Below are positions 63,272-64,000 of a stretch of 64,000 nucleotides of DNA, piece after piece. How positions within the stretch are numbered: the first letter of the stretch is position 1; each line of letters opens with the position of its first letter. The stretch is taken from NCBI GenBank assembly GCA_963422705.1, contig OY730443.1, positions 3,224,001 to 3,288,000 on the forward strand. The letters are read 5' to 3'. A program made the translations under genes and the position numbers. Origin of the DNA: G963422705 sp963422705 (GTDB taxonomy: Bacteria; Poribacteria; WGA-4E; WGA-3G). The notes below the pieces were generated by a model that saw only the letters and a list, made by a program, of their open reading frames with translations, made no database searches and had not been told where the DNA came from.

Positions 63272-63682
63272 ATGAATGATAACGGAAAGAAAAGCGGGTT
63301 CGCGATAATATTTGCTTTTTTTACTGGCTTTTTGGCGGGGGCTGTTATCAGCCTACTCTACGCGCCAACGTCAGGGAAAGATACCCGAAAAAAGATACGC
63401 GAGACATCTATTGATGCCAAAAACCGGACGGTGGAATTGGTGCAGCATGCCTCTGAAACGGCGAAAGAGGGTGTTCATAACCTTGTTGAACAAGGACGAG
63501 AAAATGTCCAAGACATCGTTAACCAAGGGAAAGAACGGTTTCATGATGCTGGTAATCAAGTGAAGCATGCGGTTGAAACCGGTCGGAAATTCTCTTCAGA
63601 AGCTCGCTCGAAAGTCGCTAGCTCCATACCAGGCACTAACGACGCCGCAGAGACTGATGAACAGGCAACCGAGGAGTCCTAA
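63272..63682 (+). CDS. YtxH-domain protein
   Basis: 136 residues with AAAGGA upstream of ATG 63272. One membrane helix (about 10-30, AIIFAFFTGFLAGAVISLLYAPTSGKDTRKKI) ends in the YtxH hallmark LLYAPxSGxxTRxxI. Amphipathic repeats rich in Gln, Asn and Lys follow (NLVEQGRENVQDIVNQGKERF). Paired with the DUF948-like gene. Possibly a general envelope stress protein, by analogy only. Confidence 0.85.
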   Translation: MNDNGKKSGFAIIFAFFTGFLAGAVISLLYAPTSGKDTRKKIRETSIDAKNRTVELVQHASETAKEGVHNLVEQGRENVQDIVNQGKERFHDAGNQVKHAVETGRKFSSEARSKVASSIPGTNDAAETDEQATEES

Positions 63683-63697
63683 GCTCTTACAGGTGGC

Positions 63698-64000
63698 ATG
63701 GAAACTGAAAAATTAAAGTCCTTACTAGAACAGGTTAAAGGTGGAGAGATTGCAGTGGATGACGCGCTGCAATCTCTGCGCACGCTTCCGTTTGAAGACT
63801 TGGGGTTCTCGAAAATTGACCATCATCGACAACTTCGCACTGGCTTCCCCGAAGTCATCTTCTGTGAAGGGAAAACCGTTGCACAGGTACAGCAAATTAG
63901 TGAACGTATTCTGGCAGCAGGGCACCCTTTATTGGCAACTCGTGCTACGCCCGCAATGTTCGAGGCCGTGCAGGAAATACGCCCGGGCGCACGTTATAAT
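63698..64000 (+). CDS. larB: LarB (nickel pincer cofactor synthesis), 5' part only
   Basis: The first 101 residues of a protein cut by the window edge, starting at ATG 63698 with AGGTGG upstream. The N-terminus (LLEQVKGGEIAVDDALQSLRTLPFEDLGFSKIDHHR) and RTGFPEVIFCEGKTVAQV are characteristic of LarB, which carboxylates and hydrolyses nicotinic acid adenine dinucleotide in the pathway to the nickel-pincer cofactor of lactate racemase. A PurE-like domain should follow outside the window. Whether larC and larE are linked cannot be seen. Confidence 0.85.
   Translation, partial: METEKLKSLLEQVKGGEIAVDDALQSLRTLPFEDLGFSKIDHHRQLRTGFPEVIFCEGKTVAQVQQISERILAAGHPLLATRATPAMFEAVQEIRPGARYN

Noticed and set aside
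1..64000. tRNA, rRNA and CRISPR loci
   Set aside because: I scanned the intergenic regions by eye and saw no convincing cloverleaf, rRNA or repeat-spacer array; a tRNAscan/Infernal run would be needed to be certain.

Overview
The window reads as a bacterial chromosome segment, most likely from Candidatus Poribacteria or a close relative. That placement is inferred from gene content: three phytanoyl-CoA-dioxygenase-like genes, a sulfatase beside its radical-SAM maturase, two Gfo/Idh/MocA oxidoreductases, a ThuA protein, a CehA-type metallohydrolase, and a secreted protein ending in dockerin-like DVNxDGxVNIQDLV repeats. A TonB-dependent receptor and a predicted outer-membrane barrel indicate a Gram-negative envelope. 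Promoters look sigma70-like (TTGACA, 17 bp, TATAAT or TATCAT).

Layout. 0.1-6.2 kb: miaA, then a convergent Type ISP restriction-modification gene split by a one-base frameshift and carrying a 69-bp in-frame tandem repeat. 6.6-10 kb: a large Gln-rich DUF4175-like membrane protein. 10.2-12.1 kb: a ppk2 gene cut off by a TnpB element (copy 1, intact). 12.3-17.6 kb: a nonsense-broken secreted protein, PhyH, sulfatase and anaerobic sulfatase maturase. 18-19.5 kb: TnpB copy 2 (broken). 19.8-26.8 kb: an HDAC-like hydrolase, then on the minus strand infC-rpmI-rplT, a T-box leader, pheS-pheT and ubiE. 27-32 kb: small genes, gene remnants, an Ldh_2 dehydrogenase and GTP-type PEPCK. 32.3-44.2 kb: a secreted HEXXH/dockerin protein, then PhyH, a MacB-like permease, a LolD-like ATPase, an outer-membrane barrel and several membrane-anchored or secreted proteins, including a Cys/His-rich one and a duplicated gene. 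44.2-53 kb (minus strand): MDR dehydrogenase, CehA-like hydrolase, GNAT, and a tight Gfo/Idh - ABC ATPase - PhyH - Gfo/Idh operon. 53.3-64 kb: TonB receptor, coaD, ThuA, recX, TnpB copy 3 (broken), alaS, DUF948 and YtxH-like proteins, and the start of larB.

The most interesting signal is in the three TnpB elements. Each has a strong promoter placed so that the transcript should begin at a 90-110 nt leader just before the tnpB start codon. The leader can fold into a closing stem, an inner hairpin and a pseudoknot. Copy 1 and copies 2/3 differ greatly in sequence there, yet every helix is kept by compensatory changes, while the flanking coding sequence is nearly identical. Other notable points are the T-box riboswitch on pheST, coding minisatellites in ubiE and the ISP gene, a ~565-bp duplicated gene block, a promoter-driven structured RNA near 43.3 kb, and short copied coding fragments on both sides of a GNAT gene.
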